Assembly (NCBI GenBank): GCA_948146395.1
Contig: OX411547.1
Span: 33,249,368-33,313,367 of the forward strand
Origin: Fragum whitleyi
Taxonomy: Eukaryota > Mollusca > Bivalvia > Cardiida > Cardiidae
Length of the DNA stretch: 64,000 bases
Direction: 5' to 3'
Position 1 is the stretch's first letter; each line of letters opens with the position of its first letter. Below the pieces are notes generated by a model. That model saw only the letters and a list, made by a program, of their open reading frames with translations. It was not told the DNA's origin and searched no databases. Made by a program: the position numbers and the translations under genes. Positions 33,793 through 60,735 of the stretch are shown piece by piece.

Positions 33793-35824
33793 CAAGAGGG
33801 CCGTTGGCCCTGGGTCGCTCACCTGAGAAAAAAGCTTCATTACCTAGGTATGTCCATGCAACCACAGAACAAAGAGATTTTCACTTATTCAATCAGATAA
33901 CATTTGAAATAATCCCCCCCCACCCCCCCTGCTCCTCCCCTGGTCATTATTTATTTAAGCGTTTTTCATAAAAGGTCTGTGATCAGCTAATCTATGCCAG
34001 ATATATAGCCTGAGTCTGAGACTTTTAAAGTTTTCTTTAATGAGTTGATCAATCCATGTCAAATATAAAGGCTGTAGGGATTCAAAATTCTCAACAAAAC
34101 ACTCCCCCAAGATGCTCTGCACCTGGTGAATCTACAGTCATGATTTTAGCTAATTCAATTAATGTCCATATGCTGATCATTAGTACCAATTTTCAAGTCT
34201 GTAGGACTCCTGGTTCATTAGAAGAAGTTTAAAGATTTCAAAAATGATCCAAAGTACTACCCCCTCCCCAAGACACTCAGCACCTGGTGACCCTACAGTC
34301 ATGATTTTAGCTATTTTTATTAATGTCAATATATTGATCACCCATGACAATGTTAAAGTCTGTAGGGTTCCTGATCCAGGAGAAGAATAAGGTTAAAGAA
34401 TTCAAAATTGATCCAAAGTACTACCCCCTCCCCCCTAATGCTCCCCATCTGGTGGCCCTTCATTCATGATTTTAGCTATTTTATTTTAGATCCATAAGCT
34501 TATCATCCATGCCAATATTGAAGTCTGTAGGGCTCCTGGTTCATTAGAAGATGAAGGTTAAAGTTACAAAATTTTCACAAAAGTACTACCCCCTCCCCCC
34601 TGGTGCTCCGCACCTGGTGGCATTACAGTCATGATTTAAGCTATTTTTATTAAGGTCTATGAGCTGATCCTCCATGCCAATTTTCAAGTCTGTAGGGCTT
34701 GTGGTTCAGAAGAAGAAGAAGGTTAAAGATTACAAAATTTTCACAAAAGTACTACCCTCTCCCCCCTGGTGCTCCACACCTGGTGAATCAACAGTCATGA
34801 TTTTATCTATTTATATAAAGGTCCATATTCTGATCATCCATGCCAATATTCAAATCTGTCAGGCTCCTGGTTCATTAGAAGATGAAGGTTAAAGATTACA
34901 AAATTTTCACAAAAGTACTACCCCCTCCCCCCTGGTGCTCTGCACCTGGAAGCCTAACATATATGATTTTAGCTATTTTTATTCAGGTCTATAAGCTGAT
35001 CATCCATGCCAATTTTCAAGTCTATAGGGCTCCTGGTTCAGAAGAAGAAGAAGATTAAAGATTACAAATTTTTCATAAAAGTACTACCCTCTCCCCCCTG
35101 GTGCTCCGCACCTGGTGAATCAACAGTCATGATTTTAGCTATTTATATAAAAGTCAATATGCTGATCATCCATGCCAATATTCAAATCTGTCAGGCTCTT
35201 TGTTCAGAAGAAGAAGAAGGTTAAAGATTACAAAATTTTCACAAAAGTACTACCCCCTCCCCCCTAGTGCTCCGCACCTGGCAGCCCAACAGATATGATT
35301 TTAGCTATTTTTATTAAGGCCTATAAGCTGATCATACATGCCAATTTTCAAGTCTGTAGGGCTCCTGGTTCCGAAGAAGAAGAAGCTTAAAGATTACAAA
35401 ATTTACCCAAAGTACTACCCCCTCCCCCCTGGTGCTCCGCACCTGGTGGCCCAAAAGATATGATTTTAGCTATTTTAATTCAGGTCTATGAACTGATCAT
35501 CCATGCCAAGTTTTAAGTCTGTAGGACTACTGGTTGAGAAGAAGAAGAATTTTAAAGATTTTCTTAAAATTTCACTTTTGTTGCCATAGCAACCAGAGTT
35601 TTTCATAGATTTCAATTCTTTTAGCTATTTTTGAAGGGGACCACCTAAGCAACATTTCTGTAAAATTTGGTGTTAATTGGCCTAGTAGTTTAGGAGGAGA
35701 TGTCGTTTAAAGAAATTGTTGACGGACGCCGGACGACGGACGACGACCGACGACCGACGGACGGACGCCGGACGAAAGGTGATCACAATAGCTCACATGA
35801 GCACTTCGTGCTCAGGTGAGCTAA
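33793..35824 (+). mobile_element. E5: second copy of the E4 family
   Basis: The same 5' end (CAAGAGGGCCGTTGGCCC) and about 200 bp of nearly identical left arm, the same monomers, 'gttgccatagcaaccagag', a longer GACGGACG tract (35721-35772) and the 3' end GTGCTCAGGTGAGCTAA. It is slightly longer than E4, consistent with extra monomers. Confidence 0.85.
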
Positions 35825-36521
35825 AAATTCCAAGTAGGAAAATAAGAATATTACAAGATAACACAAGAGGACTTTAAATGGATGTCATGCTATGGTGAAA
35901 ATTCAAAGCCGAAAAAGGAGGCATAATTCAATCAAAAATGTGTTTAAAGTTATACCACTTGATGGCATTGGTTGCTCTTACGATGAAAATTACATATTTA
36001 TAGCTTGGTACAAAACAGTTGGAACTGCTTATACACATGAAGGCATTTACAAATGGCTTGCACTTAGTCCTGAACATGTCTCAAAGCAAATATCTTTGAT
36101 TATGCCTGAGAAATGAAGTTAAAGTTTGTCATACCCCTATCATTGAAGATGTCATTTAAGAAGTTTAAGTTTGACATGGATCAATGAAAGACCAGTGACC
36201 TTTACTTTGTGGGTATGTGAAAATTAAATTAAAATAGAAAATCTACCCATGAAAGAGAACAAGTTTGCCCCATTATTTCAAAATTCATCCATATATATGG
36301 AAAATATACTCCAGATAAGCTGAATCCTAACATTTGAACTTGAGCAGTGACCTTGACCTATGAAAAAAAAAATGTTAAAAATGAAACATCTACTTCCTAC
36401 ATGATATCTGTCATTTGACCCTGACCTTTCAGCTATTTTTTTTTTTAAAACGGTGCATCAACTCACATTTGGGAACAATTTTGCCTAATTATTTTTTAAT
36501 ACATTTGTCTTGTTTGTTTGT
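35825..36521. other. Intergenic; P75-like remnant, no gene
   Basis: A decayed P75 is visible at 36003-36068 ('acaaaacagttggaactgct...aggcatttacaa'). An open frame here (35892-36116) has no recognisable domain and overlaps that remnant. Confidence 0.4.
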
Positions 36522-36790
36522 TTGAATGGTTTTAAAGCCACTTTCAAAAATCTCGCAGTTATATCGCGGCAACCGGAGCACCTAACAATGGATTCCTGGT
36601 ATTTCTTTCACCTGTACTACAATTACACCCTTTCCTAGCCTCTGAATGCTATCTCACATAGGTTTACGACTATCTACCCATTGGTGAGAGACAAACGTTG
36701 GAAAGGATAGTTGCTGCCACCGGGGATTGAACCCATGACTTCCAATTGGAAGTCTTATGCCTAACCAACTGCACTATGGTGGTGGCGAAT
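36522..36790 (-). mobile_element. S2: full-length tRNA-derived SINE
   Basis: On the - strand it starts with a tRNA-like head (B box GGTTCAATCCC) followed by 'gtctctcaccaatgggtaga', 'atgtgagatagcat' and 'accattgttaggtgctccgg', and ends in the ttgaaa...gccactt tail. Same family as S1. Confidence 0.75.
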
Positions 36791-36802
36791 ACATTTGTCA
36801 AT

Positions 36803-36877
36803 TGATGGCTAAGTGCAATACACTTGTAACCACCTATAACTTTATAGACAATTAAAACTGCTTTGTGTTGGGCCAAT
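36803..36877. mobile_element. P75-10 palindromic element
   Basis: 'gatggctaagtgcaatacac' versus 'ctttgtgttgggccaat', diverged. Confidence 0.6.
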
Positions 36878-37002
36878 GAAATCAAGAAGTACTGCTCCAG
36901 AAAAATCCAGGCACAATGACACTATTTAAAACACTAACTTGTCACAGAGACAAATAAGCCTTGCTCAGCACTAAAAAGCAAACAAAATTCATATAATATT
37001 AT

Positions 37003-37263
37003 ATGACCAGTCACACAAAAAGGGACCATCTGGGTAATGGGTAAAGTGTTGACCCTAGTCAGACTGCGCGGTTTGCGCAGACTGACTAGGGTCAAAACTT
37101 TAAGCAATGGACTTATTTTCCTAATCTAGAATGTTCAATCTACCTTCCAGTGAAATAATTTTTGAAATGGGACCTCTGGTTGACCAATACTGGACCCAAT
37201 CTCTTTTCAAATGATCATTAAACAAAGTTCCCAGATGGTCCCTTTTTGCGTGACGGGTCACAT
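37003..37263. mobile_element. M3c: complete ~260-bp MITE
   Basis: 'gaccagtcacacaaaaaggg' + 'accatctggg' and 'cccagatggtcc' + 'ctttttgcgtgacgggtca' are clean inverted ends. An inner hairpin 'ccctagtcagactgcgcggt' / 'gcgcagactgactaggg' is prominent. Confidence 0.8.
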
Positions 37264-37553
37264 ATACACGAAGGAGGTTAACATTTATACAATAATTGCC
37301 AAAAACACCATGGTGATGACAATACCTAAGCACATAGGCTGCACTTATTGTTACAAAAAAATCCAAGCTTGAAAGTGATAACATTCAAGGTTCCAAATTG
37401 GAGATATAAAGTCTACTGAAACTCTCTGGCCTAATTGCATAACAAAAGTTTACTTGTAACTACAGGGTTAAACATATAATTATGATGGTTAACCTTGAGG
37501 TTACCACTAATCTTTTGTTATAAGAAACATACTTTTTGATCAAATATGCATAT

Positions 37554-37629
37554 CAATGGGTCAGCGCAACACTATTGTCAGTGCCTATATATTTATAGGC
37601 ACTTACAATAGTGTTGCACTGAGCCCTTG
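37554..37629. mobile_element. P75-11 palindromic element, variant arm
   Basis: 'gggtcagcgcaacactattg' and 'caatagtgttgcactgagcc'. The arm sequence differs from the main P75 type but matches 41258 and 44190. Confidence 0.7.
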
Positions 37630-37678
37630 ATATTATTTCCAAATTCTTAATAATCCTATGTTGTTACATGTATTACAA

Positions 37679-38434
37679 CAAGAGTGCCATAGTCACAAAA
37701 TACGCCGCCACTTTGCTGCTGTTTCACGAAAATAATTGTAGACACTACTTATTTTGACAGAACCAAATTCAAAATGACCAAGTTTCATTTAAATCAAGAC
37801 AAAAAGTTAGGAGGAGTTGCCTTCACAAGGCTGCAATTTCAATAAGCCCCAGACACCAAGTTTAAGGGGGCATAATCCAGGGAAATAAATGAGCCATAAA
37901 ATCCTTGATCCATGTACATCTACAAATTATGGTGATGACATTGACCAAGTTTCATTTAAATAAAGACAAAAAGTAAGGAGGAGTTGCGTTCAAAAGGCTG
38001 CAATTTCAATAAGCTCCGGATACTAAGTTTTAAGGGGGCATAATTTAGGGTAATAACATCCACCAAGTTTCATTTAGATCCAGCCAGAAACTTAGGAAGA
38101 GTTGCATTCACAAGGCTGCAACTTCAATAAGCCCCAGAGACTAAATTTTAAGGGGGCATAACTGAGGCAATAAGACCCAGAGACTAAGTTTTTAAGGGGC
38201 AAAACTCAGGCAAAACTCAACGAACCATAAAACCCTTCCTTCATGCACATCTACCAATTGAGGTTATAACATTGACTAAGTTTCATGAAGATCCAGCCAG
38301 AAACTTAGGAGGAGTTGGGTTGACAGGAAAAGTGGACGGACGTACAGACATACCGATGGACGGACGGCTGGATGGACGGACGGACAGATGGAGAAGAATA
38401 CGCCAATATACGTTCGGCCTCCGGCGGTGTATAA
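37679..38434 (+). mobile_element. E12: CAAGAGTGCC...GTATAA element
   Basis: Subterminal 'atacgccgcc' inverted as 'ggcggtgtat'. The core has four copies with 'accaagtttcatttaaat' and 'aggaggagttgc'. GACGGACG tract at 38332-38388; end GTGTATAA. Confidence 0.75.
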
Positions 38435-38630
38435 AAAAGAACCATCTCATTGAAACGATTCTGGTGATTTTTAACAACCTAAAGATTCATTTTCAATAAT
38501 CATCACACGAAGAATGCCTACTTTTTGAGATATTTTGATTTAAGAAGGGCATTTTGAACATGGTCGCTTTATAAAAATGTTCGCTTAAAAGACATTGTCG
38601 CTCAAGCAAGATTGACTGTATTTTCGTAAA
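38395..38630. repeat. M4-related MITE remnant
   Basis: 'ttttaacaacctaaagattcat', 'tggtcgctttataaaaatgt' and 'gcaagattgactgta' follow the order of the M4 element at 55312-55655. Confidence 0.45.
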
Positions 38631-38987
38631 GTGGGAAGGGTTAAAGATTACCCCGTATATTAAAGTATTTTCTCACAACATATTGAAGTCCCTGTCTGTG
38701 TTCGAGAACATTTCTGACATGCAAAACAATGAACTTAAATGACTATGTACACAAAAACTAGACTTTTATTCTCAAAGATAACTTTGAATGTGTCATTCCA
38801 ATAGTCAGTAATGTAAATGATTATGACTCAATGATCCTAATATAGGCCTAACTTGATGAATATTTATGAACCACAACATTTCTGACTTCAATTTGAATAG
38901 AGTACAGTACTGCCCCTGTGTGTGGACATTTTTTACCCGACCAGTATCTCATTTACATACAGTACTGTATAGGGCAAATAATGCGTT

Positions 38988-39015
38988 CCCCCCCCCCCCC
39001 CCCCCAAAAAAAAAA
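38988..39015. repeat. Compound homopolymer C18-A10
   Basis: Eighteen C followed directly by ten A. A second C18-A15 tract is at 54593-54625. Confidence 0.9.
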
Positions 39016-39241
39016 CATTTGTCGATTGATTTGAGTTTTTATGTAACTCATCTTTCATGAGATTAAATCAAGAATAATCATTCAAAGAATGATCATGAAA
39101 TAGTGATTTATTTTGCCTAAATGCAGATGGGGGCTCTAATCATTTTAATCATAGGTGTAAAGTTTGCTGTAGAAGAATGCATTAAATGAATGTAGCAATG
39201 CGGGTTATAATTACTAAACATCTCAGATCTGTAAACAATAA

Positions 39242-39966
39242 CAAGAGGGCCATAGTGGCCCTTAATCGCTCACCTGAATTAACAATCTTAAAATGTTTTT
39301 CTAAGATTTGACCCCATGACCTAGTTTTTGACTTCACTTGACCCAAATCCAAACTTATACGAGATTTCATCAAGATAATAAATCTGACAAATTTTTAGGT
39401 TGATTGGGCTAAAAATATGGCCTCTAGAGTGTCCACAAGGTTTTTCTAAGATTTGACCCATTGACCTAGTTTTTGACCCCACTTGACCCAATTTCGACTT
39501 GTCCGAGATTTCATCAAGATAATCATTCTGACCAATTTTCAGGTTGATTGGGCTAAAAATATGGCCTCTAGAGTGTCGACAAAGGTTTTTCTAAGATTTG
39601 ACCCCGTGACCTAGTTTTTGACCCCACTTGACCCAATTTCGAACTTGTCTGAGATATCATCAAGATAATCATTCAGACTAATTTTCAGGTTCATTGGGCT
39701 AAAAATATGGCCTCTAGAGTGTCCACAAGGTTTTTCTAAGATTTGACCCCGTGACCTAGTTTTTGACCCCACTTGACCCAATTTCGAACTTGTCCAAGAT
39801 TTTATCAAGATAATCATTCTGACCAATTTTCAGGTTGATTGGGCTAAAAATATGGCCTCTAGAGTGTCCACAAGGTAAATGTTGACGACGGACGACGCAC
39901 GACGGACGAAGGACATCAAGTAACCCCAAAAGCTCACCTTGAGCACTTTGTGCTCAGGTGAGCTAA
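39242..39966 (+). mobile_element. E6: CAAGAGGGCC...GAGCTAA element
   Basis: 5' hairpin AGGGCCATAGTGGCCCT, GCTCACCTGAA, and a core of about 4 copies of a monomer of about 150 bp ('cctagtttttgaccccactt'). GACGACGGACGACG tract at 39883-39910; long 3' hairpin GCTCACCTTGAGCAC/GTGCTCAGGTGAGC and TAA. Confidence 0.83.
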
Positions 39967-40140
39967 AAATGACATCAACAAATTTCGTGTGATGATTGCA
40001 AGACTGTCTAGATATGTAAAGACACTATGAAAAGCCTTGCTATTACTTTTTGTAATGAGGGAACACAATAAACGGTACAAAAAAGCAGTTACGACATAAT
40101 TATCCGAACATTTAGCAGAAAAAAATGTTTTTGAGTGAAT

Positions 40141-40325
40141 TTGGCTCAGCACATAACAGTTGTAACTGCCTATAAATATATAGGCAGTTCCAAGGTTTCA
40201 CGCTGAGTGATTGATTTTTACAAGTATATAATATAGTGAAAACTCTACCAACTGAGAAAACCGGGGTGCTTAAATGTCAATGGCCATACTTAGGCAGTTT
40301 CAACTGTTTCATGCTGGGCCATCAA
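40141..40325. mobile_element. P75-12 and a half copy (P75-13)
   Basis: 40141-40210 is a complete palindrome ('tataaatatata' centre). 40285-40325 is the right half only ('caactgtttcatgctgggcc'). Confidence 0.65.
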
Positions 40326-40524
40326 TGTACTCTCTCAAAACCGTGTGCAGGTTTGACACCTATCAAAGCTGTGAAACAGATGACCTTCATGCACAAAAAA
40401 AATGTTGGAAAAGTCACAGACTAGCTCTATTTTCACGTTTTCTTTAAAACTACATCACAATAAAGGGTCAAAAGACTCTTATTTCCATCATGATTCTAGC
40501 TCATACCTGATCTTATCATGCACA

Positions 40525-40660
40525 TAGAGAGAAAGGCATTGGCTTCCAACCACTGCTACCCACTTTCACAGCTGGATGAATTTGGTCACCATATATAAAG
40601 TGTCCTGCCCAAATATACTACGCACCTCTGATGGGGCTTGATCACCCAATCACCGAAATT
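40525..40660 (-). mobile_element. SINE type B fragment
   Basis: 'accactgctacccactttca', 'cagctggatgaatttgg' and 'aagtgtcctgcccaaa' match the body of the SINE at 60495-60735 in the same orientation, diverged. Confidence 0.5.
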
Positions 40661-41257
40661 TATTAATTAAGATATGGACCCAATTATTCAAACAATAGGA
40701 ATGCATAATTCTTGATAAACAAAACTACAATGAAATTATTCAAAGTGTGTTTGTGAAACATAAATACCCCAGAAGCAGCAAATTTTTCAATACCTTGACC
40801 ATGACCTTGTCAAAATACCTTGATCTTGGTATTTGCAGATTGAAAAAGATGAGATCTATCATCATGTTATTATGAGCACTGTAGCTTGAATAGGCTTGAA
40901 GATATAAGCAATGATATTAAGTTTTATTTTTAAATTTTTTACGGACACAGAGCTAGGCAAATGGACAAACAAAAAGAGAGACATGTGTAAAACATTATAC
41001 CCCAATTTTATCAATGTAAGGCCAATTTTTTTTCCAAAGGTCTTAAAATAAACAAATTGCTAACAATTTGGCAATTAAGACAAAACTTCAAAGACAGAGT
41101 AGAAATTGATACATCAAGAGATAAGTGCAAATACCTGTAGGCACTTAAGGCTTTGTACATACCTGAACACGTAGATTAAACTTTTCCCATAAAATTATCA
41201 CATAACTTGGTTTATTCCTAGTAATGAATTTGATTTTTGACCCACATGGGGATGAGT
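40661..41257. other. Intergenic, nothing firm
   Basis: AT-rich. 'cttgaccatgaccttgtcaa' style monomer remnants near 40790 suggest a decayed E-type core. Confidence 0.35.
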
Positions 41258-41338
41258 ACAAATTGAGTGGTAAGCACACAACTATAATAAGTGCCTATTT
41301 ATTTATAGACACATACAATAGTGTTGCACTGACCCCTA
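41258..41338. mobile_element. P75-14 palindromic element, variant arm
   Basis: 'gtggtaagcacacaactata' and 'tacaatagtgttgcactgac' around 'tatttatttatag'. Confidence 0.6.
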
Positions 41339-42381
41339 GAAATAGTCATTAATTAGTTAAAATAACATTGGTCCCATGGTTATTTCATAACTTGAGCTTA
41401 TCAGAAATCATCACCAAACACAGATTCAAGGCATACATTGTATAAGCAGTGTTTTATCAAAGTGTACATTTCATAATTCTCCCCTTTTATTTAAGAAGGC
41501 ACACAAAATTATACATAAAAAGCGCAAAAAGTCTTTTTTATCATTATATTTAAAGATAATTTATGCATTTATGTTAAGGTTAACCTACTTTTGAACAACA
41601 TTCTTCTATTTTTAGCATAAGAAACTTTAGTTGTTGACCGAAACATCGTAGCTACTTGCTTGTACATGCTGTAGTTTTATGTTTCAGGTCACATTCCCTA
41701 TTCACTGAATATACAAGTAAATGTCCCTTTTTGGATCCTAAGAATTGTTCAGTGCCAACCCTTACCTGTTCAGCCCAATAGCATGAAAACAATTTGAATG
41801 AGTCATAGATCTGTTGCAAAATTGAATAATTCAAAAGTTCATCTTCAATTATCCAATGTTACATAGGTATAGACAAAATCAATAAGCCCTTCTAATGAAC
41901 AAAGTCTGGGCACTTAAAAAGCCCCATAAAGGTATGACCTGCGCACTTTTGATATACGCCCTATACAACATCTAACAAATATACAACAATGGAAGCAATA
42001 AAATTGCATAATAGCAAAATGTATTTGTGCCCCAAAACAGCAAGTTTTTAGAAGTTTGACCTTGATTATTGACCTTGCCAGATGACCTTGACATTAAATG
42101 TATTGATGAGAGGAGCCTCAATATCTAACCTCCATGTCATATACAAGCATTGTCAATCAAATAGTGGAAAAGAAAATGTTTAGTTTGTCACAAATGGACA
42201 GACAGACAGACACGGCCCTGGAAAACAATATGCCCTTATCTATCAGTAAGTGGGAGCATAAAAATTTACAACATGGTAATTATAGGGTTTAACCCACCCC
42301 CCACCCCCTTTCTACATAAATCCTACAGAAAACATTCCTGAGTTGTAGCTTTTATCACAGGGGGTTAATTTCAAGACACTT
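41339..42381. other. Intergenic; decayed E-type element near 42050-42260
   Basis: 'gaccttgccagatgaccttg', 'acagacagacagacacggcc' and 'gggagcataaaaat' look like the 3' half of an E element with mutated ends. No gene. Confidence 0.35.
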
Positions 42382-42608
42382 TAACCCTTTCCTATTTTTA
42401 TCAAAAATTTTAGACAAGCCTGAACTGAAAGAGATTACAGACAACATTTAAAAGATGGTATAATTTTGGAAGAAAGCCGTTTATGTGGAAGAATATATTG
42501 AGAGAAAAGAAGAAATTGCTTGTGACTAGCAATTTCTTCTTTTGCCATAATATTTTCCTCAGTCTTAAGTCACAGGGACATGAAAGTCCAGGGATGATAC
42601 AGGAAAGG
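42382..42608 (+). mobile_element. H5: H hairpin element, diverged
   Basis: 'ttaaccctttcctattttta' at the left, stem 'aaagaagaaattgcttgtga' / 'agcaatttcttctttt' and 'acaggaaagggctt' at the right. Confidence 0.65.
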
Positions 42609-42610
42609 GC

Positions 42611-43080
42611 TTGACCTTGTCATGCTGAAAATGGTATTTTCAGAATCGGTTGAAAATCAAAGTACTGAAACAACTAGAATGCCTATATTCTGGACCAATA
42701 TTTCTTACAAATCATGGTCCCAGATTATAAAACTTTATTTAATTTCTAAAAGTCTAATCAAACCTCAATTATGTTTAAAACTCTTACTCCAATTTAAATA
42801 ATATTTTCATATTACAATTTGAATTAACAATTTACTTAAGGTTGTGGACCCATAATAGTTCTACAACATTTCCGAACACATGAACTGTCACAATGTTGAC
42901 CGAGGTTTCCTAATGAAAATCATTAGGAAAACCTCTGTTAACACTGTTTAAGTTGATTACTTCCGAAACGTTGCGGAACTATTATGGGTCCACTACCTTA
43001 ACAAAATCATTTCATCCTCAAACATTTTCCAATGGGCCTCTGGCCAAAACAGGAATATTCCAGGTTCAGCATGACAAGTT
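42611..43080. mobile_element. M2g: foldback interrupted by M1g
   Basis: 'gaccttgtcatgctgaa' at the left and 'ttcagcatgacaagtt' at the right are M2 ends, about 470 bp apart instead of about 250 bp. M1g sits between them. Confidence 0.5.
42836..43001. mobile_element. M1g: near-perfect palindromic MITE, TTAA-type
   Basis: 'cttaaggttgtggacccata' and 'tatgggtccactaccttaa', with the centre ggtttcctaatga/tcattaggaaaacc. Confidence 0.78.
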
Positions 43081-43135
43081 ATAATAACAACCTATCATTA
43101 TTAGAATTCTGAGGAACATTGCAAGAATCATAAAT

Positions 43136-43211
43136 CGATGACCAAGTGCAAATCAGTCGTTACTGCCTATAATCATATAGGCACTTACAACTGTTTTGTG
43201 CTTAACCATTG
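43136..43211. mobile_element. P75-15 palindromic element
   Basis: 'atgaccaagtgcaaatcagt' and 'caactgttttgtgcttaacc' around 'ctataatcatatag'. Confidence 0.65.
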
Positions 43212-43317
43212 ATTAATGTTATAAATTACAGTAGAATCCTTTTAATTTCAACCCTGAAGGAGGCAACTCATTGCTTTATGGCAAATGACAATAAATTTAA
43301 AGAACAAATAGCTCCTC

Positions 43318-43545
43318 TTACCCTTTGCTGTTTAATCCCTGCTTTTTACGTGCCTGTGATTTTATGATTGAAAAAACATTGTGAAAAAAGAAGAAATTGC
43401 TTCTGACAAGCAATTTCTTCTTTTTCCACACTATTTTCTACCCTACTGAATGGTTATTTTTCGAATGAATTCCACTTTAAATTTTCGTCTGCAAACCCTT
43501 TGAATTTGGATAGGTCCAAAATTTTGTAAAACAGAAAAGTGTTAA
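43318..43545 (+). mobile_element. H6: intact H hairpin element
   Basis: 'taccctttgctgtttaatcc' to 'aaacagaaaagtgtta' with the full 16-bp stem. This is the uninterrupted reference for H3. Confidence 0.78.
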
Positions 43546-44045
43546 AGAAAACCTTAAAATGAAAAGTGTGACAATTTTGTACCAACAACATTGGGTAGCT
43601 ATTAATAGGATTCATCTGTAAAATCATGTCAGACAAACATTTTATTTACACTTATATTGATGAAGGTTAAAACATGCATGCACCAAATATTTTCAATCAA
43701 TGATAAAGAAATTATGTTTTTATGATCGGTATGTATAATATCTATAAAAATGTTGAAAAGAGCAATCATTTGTGACAAAAGAATTCACGACATATGTAAT
43801 CCCATGATATAAGGCACTTGAGATATTGACTTTGATAATTAGAGATTCCTTTAAAAGGAATTGACAAAAAACAAAAAAAAAACAAAAAAACTTGACTTCA
43901 TTTCTTAACCTACAAATGAATTAAACACCTGCTTCTAAAGTCACTTGCTTACGCTAATAAGGACATGGAGTCCTTTGTCAATCCTAGTTCAAGACAAAGA
44001 GATACATGTCCTTTCTGACCAAATTACTTTTCAAGAATTTCATAT

Positions 44046-44120
44046 CGATAGCTCAGCGCAAAACAGTTGTAACTGCCTATATGTTTATAGGCAGTTACAA
44101 CTGTTTCATGCTGAGCCATC
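44046..44120. mobile_element. P75-16: palindromic element in the CDK4/6 3' region
   Basis: 'gatagctcagcgcaaaacag' and 'ctgtttcatgctgagccatc'. Lies 177 bp downstream of the CDK stop on the transcribed side. Confidence 0.75.
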
Positions 44121-44189
44121 AATATGTGGGATTAAAAAAAGAAAAAAGTTAAATTTGTCAATCCCTTTTATCAAGATCTCTCTATAAAA

Positions 44190-44286
44190 TAAGAGGTTCA
44201 ATGCAAAACTATAGTAAGTGTCTATAAACTTATAGGTCTCATATAAATTTATAGGCACATACAATAGTTTCGCACTTGACCCATGG
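44190..44286. mobile_element. P75-17: palindromic element abutting the CDK4/6 stop
   Basis: 'ggttcaatgcaaaactatag' and 'acaatagtttcgcacttgac' are the arms. The centre is duplicated ('tataaacttatag', 'tataaatttatag'). Its edge is about 11 bp from the TAA at 44297. Confidence 0.7.
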
Positions 44287-44296
44287 AAATGCAATT

Positions 44297-59925
<15,629 letters not shown>

Positions 59926-60005
59926 TTTAAAAGCTTAACAGGTTCTTAAACACTGTCACATTCTGACTGGTTGATCTCACTCAATCAGACCAAGAAAAAA
60001 AATCA
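59926..60005 (-). other. CDK4/6: CDK4/6 5' UTR part of exon 1 (probable)
   Basis: Upstream of the ATG the first good acceptor on the - strand is a T-rich tract ending attttcag (AG at 60007-60006). Accepting it gives an 80-bp leader before the start codon. Tentative. Confidence 0.4.
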
Positions 60006-60212
60006 CTGAAAATATAAAAATCAATCATACAATAGAATATTTGAGACCATACAGAAAAAAATTCTTTCAATGACACATCTTCATTGTGGGGAACAATTGT
60101 GTGAATTTACTAACACACATACCATAAAAGCGCTGATATAACCCCAGATTGCTATTAGAATCATTGCATTTCCATTTGAAAGAAATGGGCTTTTATTAGA
60201 GGCTACACTACA

Positions 60213-60287
60213 TATGGCTTAAAGTGAAACAGTTGTAACTCCCTATAAACATATCGACAGTTACAACTGTTTCTCACGGAGCCATCG
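60213..60287. mobile_element. P75-18 palindromic element
   Basis: 'atggcttaaagtgaaacagt' and 'actgtttctcacggagccat'. Confidence 0.7.
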
Positions 60288-60491
60288 ATATTTGTTAAGA
60301 CGGTGAAAGAAATGGCCAAAAATAAGCATAATCCGCGCAAAATAAGAACATTTGATTGCAGAAAAGGTGCATAAAACCTCTCAAATCTTTAGTGACCCTA
60401 ATTGAGAGGGTATGGGCCTTTATAAGAGACTTCAAAAGTTCGAAAATCACATGAAAAAATATTGTATTACAACCTTATACTAATTTATTTT

Positions 60492-60735
60492 AGTTCGATT
60501 GCGACGAAAGCTTAAGCTTATAGAATCGATCTCAAACACTCAATCCTGATGTTTTCACATCCCCGAGAGAGAGGCAGTGGTTTAAACCCACTGCTACCCA
60601 TTTTTACAGCTGGGTAAACTGGGGCTGGCTATTAAGTGTCTTGCCCATAAACACACCCAGGTGACAGTGGGGCTCGAACCACCGACCTCCAGGTCACGGG
60701 TAGAGTGCATTTACCACTAGGCCACCGAGGAAGTC
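60492..60735 (-). mobile_element. SINE type B, full-length with tRNA-like head
   Basis: On the - strand 'cctcggtggcctagtggtaa' (A box) and GGTTCGAGCCCC (B box) form a tRNA-like head at 60733-60660. The body has 'cagctgtaaaaatgggtagc', and the end 'ctataagcttaagctttcgt' + 'cgcaatcgaac' is shared with 56850-57045. Confidence 0.75.

Noticed and set aside
33712..35224. Short open frames with MPIFKS...QKKKK and similar
   Set aside because: They recur with the E4/E5 monomers at several positions and have no recognisable protein family.
35892..36116. 74-codon frame as a small gene
   Set aside because: It overlaps a decayed P75 palindrome and has no conserved motif or splice context.
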